DNA from: an uncultured Caulobacter sp.
Lineage (GTDB): Bacteria > Pseudomonadota > Alphaproteobacteria > Caulobacterales > Caulobacteraceae
Assembly: GCA_937925635.1 (NCBI GenBank)
Contig: CALALX010000007.1
Coordinates: 1-30,682, forward strand
Direction of reading: 5' to 3'
DNA: 30,682 bases
Below the pieces are notes generated by a model. That model saw only the letters and a program-made list of their open reading frames with translations. It was not told the DNA's origin and did not search any database. The translations under genes were made by a program, and so were the position numbers. Positions 30,167 through 30,682 of this stretch are shown here, one piece after another (the first letter of the stretch is position 1; every line of letters starts with the position of its first letter).

Positions 30167-30682
30167 TCAGCGCCTGAACAATAGCTCCCAGGCCGACCTT
30201 GGCGGCAAGCGCGCGGGGCGGGGCTTCGGGGGCAACACCAGAGCGGCCGCGGCCTCTTCTTCGATCGCGCGCGCGGCCTCCATCGCCGCTGCGCTGACGG
30301 CCTTGGCCGCCGAGCGCGCTTCTTCGCTCAGACACCAGGCGAAGCTCCTGTCGATCTCCGCCGTGGTGGCCGTGTCGGCCTGTAGGCAAACTGGCCAACC
30401 GAGAGCGCGGGCTTGTCGCGTGAGCTTGTCGCCGCCGGCCACGGCGTCGATCGCCAATACGGGCACGCCGTTGCGCAGCGCATAGACAAACCCGTGGAGG
30501 CGATTGGTCAGCAGCACGTCCACGCGGGAGAGGATCGAAGAGAGGATCGTTGAGGAGTTGTTCGCGACAAGCGTGGATGCGCTGGGCCAGTCCGTCGCGA
30601 TCTCTATGGATGCGAGATTGCGCCGACGGATGAGGTCGTCAATCAAGGCGAGCGTTTCGTTGTGACGTTGGCGGGCGCCGTA
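30167..30682 (-). CDS. Polysaccharide pyruvyl transferase family protein, 5' end missing
   Basis: The frame is open to the right edge of the window, so the N-terminus is missing; about 171 residues remain. The visible part has the family's C-terminal nucleotide-sugar/acceptor motif: LLTNRLHGFVYALRNGVPVLAIDAVAGG, followed by DKLTRQARALGWPV. An Ala/Glu-rich helix and a Pro/Arg tail end the protein. The family adds pyruvate ketals to cell-surface polysaccharides, but some members act differently. It converges with liuD across 27 nt and lies in the sequence after the composition shift, so it may belong to a different source genome. Confidence 0.8.
   Translation of the reverse strand, partial: YGARQRHNETLALIDDLIRRRNLASIEIATDWPSASTLVANNSSTILSSILSRVDVLLTNRLHGFVYALRNGVPVLAIDAVAGGDKLTRQARALGWPVCLQADTATTAEIDRSFAWCLSEEARSAAKAVSAAAMEAARAIEEEAAAALVLPPKPRPARLPPRSAWELLFRR

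Noticed and set aside
1..30682. CRISPR arrays, prophage, insertion sequences or defence systems
   Set aside because: No regularly spaced repeats, transposase, integrase or recognised defence gene was found on either strand; dprA is the only gene related to DNA uptake.

Overview
The window looks like one draft-assembly contig from a high-GC alphaproteobacterium of the family Caulobacteraceae (Caulobacter, Phenylobacterium or a relative). The main evidence is a clear SpmX homologue (lysozyme-like domain, Pro/Glu-rich linker, two C-terminal membrane helices), a cell-polarity protein known from Caulobacterales. The pyrB–pyrC'–plsY–dprA–topA block and the very GC-rich codon use agree. Position 1 is the 3' end of a Nextera (Tn5) adapter, so the left edge is a library artefact and the first gene is truncated. 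The last gene runs off the right edge.

Layout. 1-3.8 kb: truncated acyltransferase-3 gene (-), two tandem secreted paralogues (+), then otsB-otsA (-) for trehalose synthesis, with a possible general-stress (EcfG-type) promoter. 4-14 kb: a minus-strand housekeeping block, in transcription order pyrB, a catalytically degenerate pyrC', a small membrane protein, plsY, dprA, topA and parE. 14.1-17.4 kb: tRNA-Leu(GAG), mgtE and spmX on the plus strand, the last behind a good sigma-54 promoter match. 17.5-30.1 kb: a leucine/isovalerate catabolism set (isovaleryl-CoA dehydrogenase, both 3-methylcrotonyl-CoA carboxylase subunits, a methylglutaconyl-CoA hydratase-like enzyme). It is split by unrelated genes: a DUF3574 lipoprotein, a metallo-beta-lactamase-fold protein, a DUF3617 protein, a Tam-like methyltransferase, a cNMP-binding patatin phospholipase and a beta-lactamase-fold serine hydrolase. 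30.2 kb to the end: a truncated polysaccharide pyruvyl transferase-family gene.

How the genes work together. OtsB and OtsA make trehalose. PyrB with PyrC' probably forms the aspartate transcarbamoylase complex. TopA and ParE manage DNA topology, DprA handles incoming DNA and PlsY starts phospholipid synthesis. The four acyl-CoA/carboxylase enzymes take isovaleryl-CoA to HMG-CoA.

No mobile element, CRISPR array, prophage or recognisable new defence system is visible. The points most worth a second look are: (i) two overlapping tiny ORFs with a near-perfect Shine-Dalgarno and a following hairpin at 20.42-20.60 kb; (ii) an abrupt composition change inside the 3-methylcrotonyl-CoA carboxylase alpha gene near 29.08-29.16 kb, suggesting recombination or a chimeric assembly; (iii) a structured plus-strand candidate RNA with its own terminator at 9.3-9.45 kb; (iv) the degenerate dihydroorotase.
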